Shown here one piece after another: positions 1-8,433 of a DNA stretch of 64,000 nucleotides. This stretch comes from Collinsella sp. AF08-23. Lineage in GTDB: Bacteria > Actinomycetota > Coriobacteriia > Coriobacteriales > Coriobacteriaceae. The translations under genes were made by a program, and so were the position numbers. Positions within the stretch are counted from its first letter, which is position 1. Every line of letters begins with the position of its first letter. The notes below the pieces were generated by a model. The model was not told where the DNA came from and searched no databases. It saw only the letters and a program-made list of their open reading frames with translations. Location of the stretch: positions 186,001-250,000 of the forward strand of contig NZ_QUHV01000001.1 in assembly GCF_003479805.1 (NCBI RefSeq), written 5' to 3'.

Positions 1-183
1 GTCGGGCTTGTCGCTCCCAATCTCAAGCACCTCAGGACCTTAGGAGGCGGACCTGACCGCCGTGTTTCGGAAGTCCTGCTTTATAACGTCCTAACCAAGG
101 CGCCCGGCGAGCAGTTAATGCCCACCGGGCGTTTTGTTAAAAGAAGTGAAAGAAAGCAAAAGAAGTTAAAACTTGCAATTGCA
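1..183. other. Left-edge stretch with no recognised gene
   Basis: Forward frame 1 is open from the window edge to a stop at 244-246, overlapping the 3' end of the reverse-strand ATPase gene. I see no recognisable domain in it and no start codon is visible. It could be the tail of a gene beginning outside the window or simply chance. The only clear structure is the terminator-like hairpin listed separately. Confidence 0.4.
101..136 (+). terminator. Rho-independent terminator at left edge
   Basis: CGCCCGG at 101-107 pairs with CCGGGCG at 125-131, followed directly by TTTTG. In the forward direction this is a standard intrinsic terminator, so a forward transcript probably enters the window from the left. 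Confidence 0.65.
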
Positions 184-1461
184 CTACGGCGCGAGAACAT
201 CCAGCGGAACAACTTGGACGCCGCGGTCAGTGACATAGGCTTGTGAGCCAAATCCAATGATTGCGACTTTCGAAACTGGCGGGTTGTTTCCGGCAGCGAC
301 CATACGCTTCTCGACAGCAACGAGACTGTCAGACGCCTCTTCGATTTGAGCAGAGCTGAGTTTAACTTCGATCGGAATCCACGTTCCACCGGGAGCCGCA
401 ATGACTGCATCGACCTCTAGATTGCGAGAATCGTGATAGTGATAGAGACCCATTCCATTTGCTTGCGCATAAACCCACAAATCATGAAGGGCCAACGATT
501 CAAAAAGCAGTCCAAGCGTCTTGAAGTCCAGAAGTAATGTCTCCGGAGTCGCCCCGAGCGCAGCGGCCGCTAGTGACGGGTCAGCGAGATGATGCTTCTT
601 CGATTCTCTTAGGTGCACTGGAGATCTCATTGCAGGGTTCCATGCGGGAATATCGCGAACGAAATTAACCCGAGCGAGAAGAGATATGTATGATGACGCC
701 GTTTGTCTCGACACCTCTCCACCAAGATCGGCTACGAGCGTTTTGAGTGTCGCCAAAGTGGATTCATTGCGCGCAAGCGATTCAATGACAGCTTTGACCT
801 TTTCAGGGTCGCGGCGAGGGCCGTCGACACGGGACAAATCTTCTTCGGCAACTATGTCGATGTATCGTTTGGCCATCGCGGACGCAGCCCGCGCATCGTG
901 TCCGACCGCCGCAGGCCATCCACCACGAACAACGCACTCGGCAATCGAGGCAGAATCCAGCGACCCAAAAGCGCCATTGAACTTTTTGCCAGAAATAATG
1001 CCCGATAGCTTAACTGCACCGCTGGATTTCCCAAGTTCGAAAAGCGTCATGGTATCCATGCGCAGTTTGGCGAACCTTCCAGCGCCACTGTGCATCGGAC
1101 GTTTGTCGTCTCGCGGTGTTGCCGACCCCGTAAATATGAACTGGCCAGGCTCACCGCCACGGTTGTCACATTCAAACCGTGCCGCGTCCCAAAGTTTCGG
1201 AACCTCCTGCCACTCGTCAATTAGCCGTGGCACCTCGCCGGAAACGGCAAGAGCTGGGTCAGTCTCGGCGCGTAAGCGATTCTCGAAGTTGCGGGACGGG
1301 TCCATGAGAAGGAGCCTGGACGCCGCACGGGTCTCGGCTGTGGTCGTCTTCCCGCACCATTTCGGTCCTTCGATGAGAACGGCACCGAATATGCCCAGCA
1401 GCTGGTCGAGCTCATTTTCGATAATTCTAGTGTAGTACTTCTTTGGCATAATTATCACCAT
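184..1461 (-). CDS. AAA ATPase with C-terminal DUF4143 domain
   Basis: A 425-residue predicted ATP-binding protein. The N-terminal AAA_14-type domain has a P-loop, GPKWCGKTT, at residues 32-40. A Walker B-like IDEWQ follows at 81-85, and a sensor-like FTGSATP lies further on. The C-terminal third is the DUF4143 region, with an IPIEVKLS motif resembling the E-x-K of restriction-endonuclease-like folds. The physiological role of this widespread bacterial family is not settled. A second ATG at 1449 (MPKKYY) has a partial Shine-Dalgarno GGTGAT just before it and may be the true start. A paralogue of the same design lies at 8434-9729. The gene stands alone, with an AT-rich upstream region. Confidence 0.85.
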   Translation of the reverse strand: MVIIMPKKYYTRIIENELDQLLGIFGAVLIEGPKWCGKTTTAETRAASRLLLMDPSRNFENRLRAETDPALAVSGEVPRLIDEWQEVPKLWDAARFECDNRGGEPGQFIFTGSATPRDDKRPMHSGAGRFAKLRMDTMTLFELGKSSGAVKLSGIISGKKFNGAFGSLDSASIAECVVRGGWPAAVGHDARAASAMAKRYIDIVAEEDLSRVDGPRRDPEKVKAVIESLARNESTLATLKTLVADLGGEVSRQTASSYISLLARVNFVRDIPAWNPAMRSPVHLRESKKHHLADPSLAAAALGATPETLLLDFKTLGLLFESLALHDLWVYAQANGMGLYHYHDSRNLEVDAVIAAPGGTWIPIEVKLSSAQIEEASDSLVAVEKRMVAAGNNPPVSKVAIIGFGSQAYVTDRGVQVVPLDVLAP

Positions 1462-1579
1462 TGTTTACCAGTGCGTTTAACCGAAATTACAGTTATTATT
1501 TAACCAAACTTCAACTCTTTGACTAACCATATTTACGCATTTCAATTAACGAAACAGATTAAACATCTACTGTCTGAGT

Positions 1580-1654
1580 TGGCAGTTGGGGACGTTCTTA
1601 AATGAGTGGCAGTTGGGGACACTCCTTGTCGAATGTGGCGGCTGTCGAATGTGG
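1580..1654. repeat. Short direct repeats between two reverse-strand genes
   Basis: TGGCAGTTGGGGAC occurs at 1580-1593 and again at 1607-1620, a 27-bp period. GTCGAATGTGG occurs at 1628-1638 and 1644-1654. The block lies just downstream of the DUF1593 gene. It looks like the edge of a dispersed intergenic repeat, but no transposase gene is present. Confidence 0.5.
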
Positions 1655-1666
1655 ACGCCGTCCTTG

Positions 1667-3178
1667 CTACGCCACGGTCACGGCGACCTGGGCGTAGCGG
1701 GTGCAGGGGCGCTCGGCGCGCGTCTGGACGGTGAGGGTGAGCACGAAGCGGTCGCCGGGTCGTGCGTCGGCGGGCACGATGAAAGCGGCGTCCATCGCGC
1801 ATTCATGCCACAGCGACAGATCCTGGACGCCTGCATAGCTCGACGGGTCCACGGCGACATCCCAATGCGCATCGAAGCCCCTGCCGTCGGGGTCGACGAT
1901 GGTCGCTGAAAGGGCGACACGCTCACCGGCTGTAGCACTGCGGTCGGTCGCAACCTCGACAACATGCGCCGGATGCGAGCAGATGGCCGGATCATGGGCA
2001 CACCATTGCGCGCGGGCGGCAAAGTCTTCCTGATAAGCACGCAGGTAGGGATTGAGATTGTCGTCTGCGGGCGTGCTGATGGAGGTAAAATCGGCGGGCG
2101 CCTTCGCATCGGGGTGTCCATCAAGAAACATGCGGCCGAGTAGCGTATCGAAGTCGCGGTCGTCAATACCGCGCAGGCCAAACGGCAGCAGCGGAATATA
2201 GGTCATGCTGTCGCCTTCGGCCATAAAGTCGCCGCGCTCAAACTGCATCGCGGGTATGCCTTCTAGACCCCAATCCAGACGGGCATGCTTGCCAAACTGA
2301 AAGCGCTCGGGCTCGTTTTCGTAGACCTTACCGTCGCCATAGAGCATATAGCGTGCCATGAGGGGGCCGTTGCCCTGCGTGAGATTCAGCTCGGGCCAAG
2401 GGGCCTTAAACAGCGGCAGCGTATCGGGCTGAGCCGTCTTGGCATCGACATAGCCGCCATACATATAAGGCATGCACCAAAAGATGAGCTCGGGAAAGAG
2501 CTCGCGCCCATGGTCGAGCCATGAGTTGTCCTGCCCTACGCCATCGGCAACGCCCATCACGCGCACCTTCTGATAGACCCGCTGCTGCACGGCAGGCCAT
2601 TCGGGCGTGGCGCGATAACGCTCGGCAATACTCATGAGGGCGCGAACGATGGTGTTCATGCCACCCCAGCTGAGCAGCCATAACGTACGCGGATCATCGT
2701 CCAAAATCGCCTGAGCAATTACGCGAGACCCCTCAGTTTCCTCAGCCACATCACCCTCAAAGGCAACATTTCCCACAAAGGTGCGCTCGATCATCTGGGC
2801 AGGCGTGGGAAACGGAGACTCACCGGCAGCGTCCGCATTCGCCTGCAACTGTGGCCAAGCCTGAGCATATTCATTACTCCAGAGGCTCTCAATCCAATGC
2901 TCGGGAAACGGTCGATACTCGCGAAGCTCGCCGGCCAGCGAATCAGGCTCATGAGGCACAACAGCCCACTCATAAGAGCGACGCCCTTTGGTCCGCCAAT
3001 GCGAATTCACCTCGCCCAGCGTATGAACCCCATCCCCAAGAAAGTGATACTGCGAAGCCGTATACACCACAGCTTGCACGTCAAGCAAGTTAAGATACAG
3101 AGCCAAATGAACGAGCGAGTTCATATCATCGACTTCCATATCAGTAGTAACAATCACCCGAGTCAAACTCTGGGACAT
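1667..3178 (-). CDS. DUF1593 nucleoside-hydrolase-like protein
   Basis: A 503-residue protein. Residues 1 to about 350 are the DUF1593 domain, related to nucleoside hydrolases, with the N-terminal aspartate-rich signature TTDMEVDDMNS that would hold a metal. The last ~100 residues form a beta-rich domain like the Sde0182 C-terminal region found in proteins linked to polysaccharide use. No signal peptide is visible, so a cytoplasmic glycosidase-like role is plausible; the substrate is unknown. The start at 3178 is preferred over an in-frame TTG at 3202 because GGAG sits eight bases upstream of the ATG. It follows the alpha/beta hydrolase on the same strand, separated by a large palindrome. Confidence 0.8.
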   Translation of the reverse strand: MSQSLTRVIVTTDMEVDDMNSLVHLALYLNLLDVQAVVYTASQYHFLGDGVHTLGEVNSHWRTKGRRSYEWAVVPHEPDSLAGELREYRPFPEHWIESLWSNEYAQAWPQLQANADAAGESPFPTPAQMIERTFVGNVAFEGDVAEETEGSRVIAQAILDDDPRTLWLLSWGGMNTIVRALMSIAERYRATPEWPAVQQRVYQKVRVMGVADGVGQDNSWLDHGRELFPELIFWCMPYMYGGYVDAKTAQPDTLPLFKAPWPELNLTQGNGPLMARYMLYGDGKVYENEPERFQFGKHARLDWGLEGIPAMQFERGDFMAEGDSMTYIPLLPFGLRGIDDRDFDTLLGRMFLDGHPDAKAPADFTSISTPADDNLNPYLRAYQEDFAARAQWCAHDPAICSHPAHVVEVATDRSATAGERVALSATIVDPDGRGFDAHWDVAVDPSSYAGVQDLSLWHECAMDAAFIVPADARPGDRFVLTLTVQTRAERPCTRYAQVAVTVA

Positions 3179-3307
3179 AAGAAAAGCTCCAACCAAAATC
3201 AATTCAGCCAGTTACGCGCAAGGCAAGACGGGACCCACGCCCCCATCGCCACCGATCCGGCGTGCTGCCGGAAGCGCTCGTCCAGCGTTTCGAACAACGT
3301 TAACTTA

Positions 3308-3432
3308 GGGGCCCTGGTCTTTAGTTTTGTAAACACTCCGCAGCGCGGGCCCCGCTTATCCGATGCTCCGAAGGAGCAGGATAGGCGGGGCTCAGGCGCG
3401 AGGACGTTTACAAAACTAAAGGCCAGGGCCCC
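3308..3432. repeat. Large nested palindrome, family A (copy 1)
   Basis: Arms at 3308-3334 and 3406-3432 are complementary over 26 of 27 positions; the exception is a possible G-U pair in forward-strand RNA. Inside is a second stem (CCCCGC...GCGGGG, then GCTCC-GAA-GGAGC). The junction between arms and inner hairpin carries AAACACTCCGCAG on the left and CGAGGACGTTT on the right, almost identical to the palindrome at 19027-19118. It lies just past the stop of the hydrolase gene and may also terminate its transcript. Confidence 0.8.
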
Positions 3433-3443
3433 CGATGGGATGG

Positions 3444-4781
3444 CTACCTCGAAACTCTGGCCGACCACTCCCAGCAGCCCACCGGCTCGCCGTCGATGAG
3501 TACGTTGCCCCCGTCGAAGTCTTGATAACACAGGTCGTTGAATTGGTGGATCCACACGCCGTGGTTGAACGTCTTCTTAGGCGAGCCGTCGGCCTCGCGA
3601 TAGCGTCCGGTCAGGTCCTCGACATGGCTAAAGTACGTGAGGTGCACGTTGGCTCCGGCGTCATGCAGGCGTGCCGTGAGCGGCAGCACGGTCTGCTGCG
3701 GCGACACGAGCTCGTCGCCCTTGGAGTGCGTAAACCACAGCGGCGTCTTGGCGAGTGCGGCGACGTCCTCGTCCGTGGCGTTGTACCACGGGGCGCAGCA
3801 GGGAAGGCCGGCGGCGAAGAAATCGGGGTAGTCGGCGCACAGGCGCAGGGTCATAAAGCCGCCGTTGGAAAGGCCGGCGACCACGATGCGGTCGGTGTCG
3901 ATGCGCTCGGCATGCTCGGCGACAAACTCGTCAATGAGCGCCTTGAGCACGGGGGAGTAGATGCTCTGGTTGGAGCGGCCGAGCTGCTCGACGCCGTTGT
4001 CCATCCAAAACGTGGGAGACTGCGGCACAAGCACCCAGGCAAAGCCGCCAAAGTAGCGCTGGATTTGCGCCTGGCTAATGGCCGTCACGCGGTTGCCGAT
4101 ATAGGCGCGCGTGGCGCCCTCGCCCTGCGTGGAGCCCTTGCCCTCGCCGGCGCCGTGCAGGTACACCACGAGCGGGGCCTTCTGGGGCACGACCGTGGCC
4201 TCGGGCGCAAAGGGATTGAAGCAGGCGGAATCCTCGGCCTTAAAGCTGGGCTCGAAGAAGCCGTACTCGAGCGCGATGCCATTGACGGGGGTCTTTTGCG
4301 TGGCGTTGCTCCAGCCCTTGAGCGCGGGGCAGATATCGCCGCGGCAGGTGTCGAAGGCCAGACCGCAGGTGGGATCGTCGCCGTCGTTGCCGGGAAGAGC
4401 TGCGAGCTGCGTGATGTGCAGCTGGTCATCGAGCATGCGCGAGCCCATGACGCCGCCTTCGATCTTTTTGGTCAGGCGCTGCTCGGCGACCTCGAGTGCC
4501 ACATGGGTGCCCACGGCGAGCTTGCGGCCGTTTTCGTCACACGGATACGCGGCGAGAACATCGATGTAACCCACGGAGGGTGCGGCATGGTCGGCGCCAT
4601 GCTCCTTGCGCATCAGGATCTCGCCCGTGCGCTCGTGACGCTCTACATATATATGGAAAGTGCTCGCATCGATATCGTTGGCGCGCACGGTGCAGGGCAG
4701 GTCGAGAACGACCTTGCTGATCCAGGGGCCAAAGTCGCCCAAGGTGGTGACGGTTGCGTAGGCGCACGATTTGAGTTCCAT
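3444..4781 (-). CDS. Alpha/beta hydrolase, prolyl-oligopeptidase/esterase type
   Basis: A 445-residue serine hydrolase. The nucleophile elbow GLSNGG and an oxyanion-type HGAGEG motif are clear, and FSHVEDL and a later FNHGVWIHQF supply candidate acid/base residues. The ~200-residue N-terminal part is beta-rich and unassigned. No signal peptide is visible. Such proteins are often carbohydrate esterases or peptidases; the neighbouring DUF1593 and glycosidase genes favour a glycan-related role, but that is inference. The start has GGGAGG six bases upstream. A promoter with an embedded operator lies at 4823-4850. Confidence 0.8.
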   Translation of the reverse strand: MELKSCAYATVTTLGDFGPWISKVVLDLPCTVRANDIDASTFHIYVERHERTGEILMRKEHGADHAAPSVGYIDVLAAYPCDENGRKLAVGTHVALEVAEQRLTKKIEGGVMGSRMLDDQLHITQLAALPGNDGDDPTCGLAFDTCRGDICPALKGWSNATQKTPVNGIALEYGFFEPSFKAEDSACFNPFAPEATVVPQKAPLVVYLHGAGEGKGSTQGEGATRAYIGNRVTAISQAQIQRYFGGFAWVLVPQSPTFWMDNGVEQLGRSNQSIYSPVLKALIDEFVAEHAERIDTDRIVVAGLSNGGFMTLRLCADYPDFFAAGLPCCAPWYNATDEDVAALAKTPLWFTHSKGDELVSPQQTVLPLTARLHDAGANVHLTYFSHVEDLTGRYREADGSPKKTFNHGVWIHQFNDLCYQDFDGGNVLIDGEPVGCWEWSARVSR

Positions 4782-4822
4782 GAGCTGCCTCCCTTATGCC
4801 GCGCGTGCTAAACAATCACGGC

Positions 4823-4850
4823 AATACAATCTAAACATGTTTAGTGTAAA
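4823..4850 (-). promoter_or_regulatory. Hydrolase promoter with operator palindrome in the spacer
   Basis: Reading the reverse strand, TTTACA (-35) and TGTATT (-10) are 16 bp apart. The spacer contains CTAAACATGTTTAG, a perfect 14-bp palindrome at 4831-4844. A repressor bound there would block RNA polymerase directly. The repressor is not identified. Confidence 0.55.
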
Positions 4851-4947
4851 GCAGAATTAGAGAATAAGCAGATGAACTCGGTAAACGGTCGCATCAAACG
4901 CTCAATGAATTACTAAACACTCGTCTACTACTATCTAACAGGGCTTT

Positions 4948-4970
4948 TGTTGATGAATCAACAAGGCATT
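4948..4970. repeat. Short palindrome in the hydrolase/PTS intergenic region
   Basis: TTGTTGAT-GA-ATCAACAA forms a perfect dyad in the AT-rich 490-bp divergent region. It could be an operator or a weak hairpin. The rest of 4851-5130 shows no recognisable feature. Confidence 0.4.
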
Positions 4971-5133
4971 GAGGTGCCAGATTATATAAAATCCCACGTA
5001 AACGACCATTTATAAATAAACGGATCTATATGCAATGCCTCGGCATTCAATTACCTTCACCCCCGATTTCCTACCGTTCACCGGACTGCAAACGGCAAAA
5101 CTGCCACAAATTCAACGCTCCGTGTAAACTAAA

Positions 5134-5172
5134 CGCTGTAAACGTTCAGTAAACAGATTGTTTACGACAGCG
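5134..5172 (+). promoter_or_regulatory. Operator-like dyad upstream of PTS gene
   Basis: GTAAACA-GAT-TGTTTAC at 5149-5165 is a perfect 7+7 dyad, nested in wider symmetry between CGCTGTAAAC at 5134-5143 and GTTTACGACAGCG at 5160-5172. The form suggests a repressor site controlling the PTS gene. No antiterminator (RAT) sequence was recognised. Confidence 0.5.
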
Positions 5173-5271
5173 TATCCAAGGGCTCGGCAGCCGTAAGGGG
5201 TTATAGTCGCCGGGCCAAAGGCGTGCCTACGTCCAAACGGGTAGGCACACGATGATATGGGGAGGGGTCCC

Positions 5272-6720
5272 ATGGCAGTAGATAACAAGCAGATTGCCAC
5301 CGATGTCCTCGAGCTCGTGGGCGGTGCGGAGAATGTTGCCGTCGCCACCAACTGCATGACGCGCCTGCGTCTGACGCTCAAGGACAACAGCAAGGCCGAC
5401 GTGGAGAAGATCAAGAAGGTCAAGGGTGTTCTGGGTTGCCAGTTCGCCGGCAGCCAGCTCCAGGTCGTCATTGGCCAGAACGTGCCCAAGGTGCTCGCCG
5501 AGTTCGTCGCCATGTCCGGCGTCAAGCAGGGTGCCGCGGTCGACGAGAACCTCGACGCTCCTAAGGAGAAGTTCGAGCTCAAGAACCTGCCCAACATCAT
5601 CCTCGACTACCTGTCGGGTTCCATGACCCAGCTGATTCCGCTGCTCATGGCCGGTGGTCTGTTCCGCACCATCGCTGCGGTCCTCGGCCCCACCATGCTC
5701 GGCGTCCTTTCCGACACCGACCCGACCTACACGTTCCTCTACACCACCCTGTACGAGGCCACGTTTACCTTTATCCCCATCTACCTGGGCTATGCCGCCG
5801 CTAAGAAGCTCGGCGCTTCCCCGGTTCTGGGCATGCTTCTCGGCGGCGCCCTCATGGCCCCGTCCGTCGTGAGCGTCGCGACTCAGGAGGGTGGCGGAAT
5901 CATCTCCGTCTATGGCATCCAGATCGCCGCTGCCAACTATCAGCAGTCCGTCCTGCCGATCATCCTCTCGGTGCCGGTCCTCTACTTTGTCGAGAAGTTC
6001 TTTAAGAAGGTCATGCCCGACGTGCTGTCCACGGTCTTCACGCCGTTCTGCACCATGATCGTCACTATCCCCATTGCCTTCATCGTTCTCGCCCCGATCG
6101 GCAACGAGATCGGCAGCCTCATCGCCAACGCCCTCTTTGGTCTTGCTGACCTCGGCGGCATCGGCATCCTGATCGTCATGGCCGTCCTCGGCGCCTTCTG
6201 GCAGCTCTTCGTGGTCTGCGGCATGCACATGCCCGTCATCCTGCTCGCTCAGGTTCAGATCATCGCCGCCGGCTACGATCCCTTCGTCTTCGTTTCCACC
6301 AACTGCGCCATGGCCGCTGTCTGGGGCTGCGCTTTCGGTGCCTTCCTCAAGATGAGGAACCCGGACGAGAAGGGTCTTGCCCTGGGTTACGTCATCTCCG
6401 CTATCGCCGGTGGCGTCACCGAGCCCGCGCTCTTCGGTATCCTCATGCGCTTCCGTCGCACCATGCTCGGCATGTTCATTGGCGGTGCCATCGGCGCTGT
6501 GTTCTCCGGCCTCATGGGTGTTACCTACTACCTGGCCGGCGGTGCCTCCAACTTCCTGGTCTTCACCAACTACCTGCAGGGTGGCCAGATGAACACCGTG
6601 TGGGCGATCGTCGGCATGGCAATTTCCTTCGTCATCGCCGCCGCCGTGGTGTTCGCGACCGGCTTCTCCAAGGAGGAGCTCGCCGAGATGGACGAGGAAG
6701 AGGCTCCGGCTCTCGCCTAG
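5272..6720 (+). CDS. PTS EIIBC, glucoside/sucrose/trehalose type
   Basis: A 482-residue membrane permease of the phosphotransferase system that imports a sugar while phosphorylating it. Residues 1-80 are the EIIB domain, with phosphocysteine C28 in CMTRLRLT. About ten membrane segments of EIIC follow, with the GVTEPALFG signature near residue 385. There is no EIIA domain, so phosphate must come from an EIIA encoded elsewhere. The sugar cannot be read from sequence; the class is the Bgl/Scr/Tre group. The start at 5272 has GGGGAGG just upstream; an earlier in-frame ATG at 5257 overlaps that site and is rejected. It is monocistronic, with a terminator downstream. Confidence 0.9.
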   Translation: MAVDNKQIATDVLELVGGAENVAVATNCMTRLRLTLKDNSKADVEKIKKVKGVLGCQFAGSQLQVVIGQNVPKVLAEFVAMSGVKQGAAVDENLDAPKEKFELKNLPNIILDYLSGSMTQLIPLLMAGGLFRTIAAVLGPTMLGVLSDTDPTYTFLYTTLYEATFTFIPIYLGYAAAKKLGASPVLGMLLGGALMAPSVVSVATQEGGGIISVYGIQIAAANYQQSVLPIILSVPVLYFVEKFFKKVMPDVLSTVFTPFCTMIVTIPIAFIVLAPIGNEIGSLIANALFGLADLGGIGILIVMAVLGAFWQLFVVCGMHMPVILLAQVQIIAAGYDPFVFVSTNCAMAAVWGCAFGAFLKMRNPDEKGLALGYVISAIAGGVTEPALFGILMRFRRTMLGMFIGGAIGAVFSGLMGVTYYLAGGASNFLVFTNYLQGGQMNTVWAIVGMAISFVIAAAVVFATGFSKEELAEMDEEEAPALA

Positions 6721-6783
6721 CGTGTAACGCGCATATCTGAGTAGGTCGAGATGGCCCCCACCGCTCGCCTACATTGACTCAGG

Positions 6784-6818
6784 GCCCCGCTCGGCATCCG
6801 CCCGGCGGGGCTTTCGTT
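6784..6818 (+). terminator. Terminator after PTS gene
   Basis: GCCCCGC at 6784-6790 pairs with GCGGGGC at 6805-6811, followed by TTTCGTT. It is well placed after the PTS stop codon. Confidence 0.7.
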
Positions 6819-6878
6819 ATCGAATCTGCTATCCGATAATTCGACTACGGGTACGGGTCGAGAAGAGAAGGGAATCGC

Positions 6879-8186
6879 ATGGTACTTGGCAGGCTCGCGG
6901 TGAATGACCGCAAGGACGGCTTCACGCTCGACGGGAAGCCTTGGTTTTGGCTGGCGGATACGTGCTGGAGCGCCTTTACCAGCATCGAACTGTCCGATTG
7001 GGAGTACTACCTCGCGCGTCGAGCGGAGCAGGGCATCAACGTGCTGCAGGTCAACACGCTTCCGCAGTGGGATCGCTGCCGCCCGGACCTCGGCATCTAC
7101 CCGTACGCCAGCGAGGACGGGACGGTGTTCGACTGGTCTGCCCCCAACGAGGCGTATTGGGAGCGCGCCCGAGAGATGTGCCGGATGGCGGTCGAGCATG
7201 GTATCCGCCCGGCGCTCGTGCTTATGTGGTGTAACTACATCCCGGGTACGTGGGGGTCGATGATCGCGCAGAAGCTCGGCGCGCCCGTCATGCCGCTCGA
7301 CGAGATCCGCCCCCATATCGAGCGCGTCGTGAGGCATCTTGGCGAGTTCGATCCCGTCTACGTGGTTACAGGCGATACCGATTTCAAGTCGGACGAGGCG
7401 ATTCGCTATTACGAGGAGGGCCTTTCCGCCGTGTGCGAGCTGGCGCCGAACGCCCTTCGGTGCATGCACATCAACCGTGCCAACCGCACGATTCCCGAGC
7501 GGTTCATCGATCGTTTGGACTTCTACATGTACCAGCCCGGCCATAATTACGAGGGTCAGAGCGAGGCGTGGAAGCTCCCCGAGGATTTCCGTGCGACCTA
7601 TCCACAAAAGCCCCTGCTGAATTCAGAGCCCTGCTACGAGCAGATGGGCGCGAGCCGCAACGTGTACTGGCGTTTCACTGCTCAGGATTGTCGCGCGAGT
7701 GCCTGGTCGGGCATCCTCTCGGGCGCCGCGGCGGGTCTGACGTACGGCGCGCACGGCGTGTGGAACTGGCAGACGGCGCAGGGCAGGGGGTCGGTGCTGG
7801 GCGAGGGTTTCGACATGCCGTTCCGTTGGCAGGAGTGCCTGCAGTTCCCCGGCGTGTGGGACTATGGCATGGTGCCCCACGTGCTCGATTCCTTAACTGA
7901 GGGCGGCCGTCACGCGGTTGTGCCCGCCCAGGAGCTGTTGGACGACGCCCGCGAGGCCATTCGCGTTGCGCGCGTGGGCGATCGCGTGGTCGCCTACCTG
8001 CCGCGTACGACGGCGCTCAAGCTCCATGGGTCGTTTGCCGATATGGAGGCGGTCGCATTCGATCTCGAGGACAAGCGCATGGCGCATCTGCCCGTGCGCG
8101 TGGATGCCCAGACGGGGATGACGCGCGTCGAGCAGCATCCCTTCGGCCACGACGCGCTGGTGATCCTCAAGCCGGCCGCGCATTAG
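6879..8186 (+). CDS. DUF4038 family glycoside hydrolase
   Basis: A 435-residue TIM-barrel protein of the DUF4038 (apiosidase-like, GH140-related) family. Typical features are the N-terminal FTLDGKPWFWLADTCW, a VVTGDTDF segment after strand 4-5, and a late LNSEPCYE that may carry the catalytic carboxylate. The last ~90 residues resemble the small beta domain that follows the barrel in this family. No signal peptide is visible, so it probably acts on imported oligosaccharides. AAGAGAAGGGA precedes the ATG. It follows the PTS gene and its terminator, so it is probably transcribed separately. Substrate unknown. Confidence 0.8.
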   Translation: MVLGRLAVNDRKDGFTLDGKPWFWLADTCWSAFTSIELSDWEYYLARRAEQGINVLQVNTLPQWDRCRPDLGIYPYASEDGTVFDWSAPNEAYWERAREMCRMAVEHGIRPALVLMWCNYIPGTWGSMIAQKLGAPVMPLDEIRPHIERVVRHLGEFDPVYVVTGDTDFKSDEAIRYYEEGLSAVCELAPNALRCMHINRANRTIPERFIDRLDFYMYQPGHNYEGQSEAWKLPEDFRATYPQKPLLNSEPCYEQMGASRNVYWRFTAQDCRASAWSGILSGAAAGLTYGAHGVWNWQTAQGRGSVLGEGFDMPFRWQECLQFPGVWDYGMVPHVLDSLTEGGRHAVVPAQELLDDAREAIRVARVGDRVVAYLPRTTALKLHGSFADMEAVAFDLEDKRMAHLPVRVDAQTGMTRVEQHPFGHDALVILKPAAH

Positions 8187-8230
8187 GCGGTTTGCTTGTC
8201 TGACAGTTGTCTATGCCGCAACGAAGTAAT

Positions 8231-8263
8231 GAAGCCCCAGTGCCAAGTGCGCTGGGGCTTCTT
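8231..8263 (+). terminator. Terminator after DUF4038 glycosidase
   Basis: A perfect ten-base stem, GAAGCCCCAG at 8231-8240 with CTGGGGCTTC at 8252-8261, is followed by TT. Confidence 0.75.
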
Positions 8264-8314
8264 GCCGTGCGGGTCAATCATTTCGCGAACTGAGCGCGTT
8301 CGTGACTGACGTGC

Positions 8315-8402
8315 CTCGAAAATTCAGTAATAATGGCTCGATTTTTTAGAAAAATTAGCTCGAAAATTCGATAAAAGTCGCTCGAAAATTATTTATACTA
8401 AA
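8315..8402 (+). repeat. Four 22-bp tandem direct repeats at a promoter
   Basis: CTCGA starts at 8315, 8337, 8359 and 8381, an exact 22-bp period. Three copies read CTCGAAAATT and the second reads CTCGATTTTTT. The last copy runs into TATACT at 8394-8399, a good -10 element. Two-turn spacing places all sites on one helical face, as for a cooperatively bound repressor. It lies directly upstream of the DUF4143 ATPase gene. Confidence 0.7.
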
Positions 8403-8433
8403 TTCATTGCCCGTTCACGCGGAGGTGATATGT

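Noticed and set aside
1..246. Forward frame open from the window edge into the ATPase gene
   Set aside because: No domain or start codon was seen, it overlaps the 3' end of a supported reverse gene, and a terminator lies inside it.
3435..4811. 458-codon forward frame opposite the alpha/beta hydrolase
   Set aside because: The reverse frame has catalytic motifs and a good ribosome site; the forward frame has neither.
8315..8402. CRISPR array
   Set aside because: The unit is 22 bp with only ~10 conserved bases and no distinct spacers; it overlaps a promoter, so it is an operator array.
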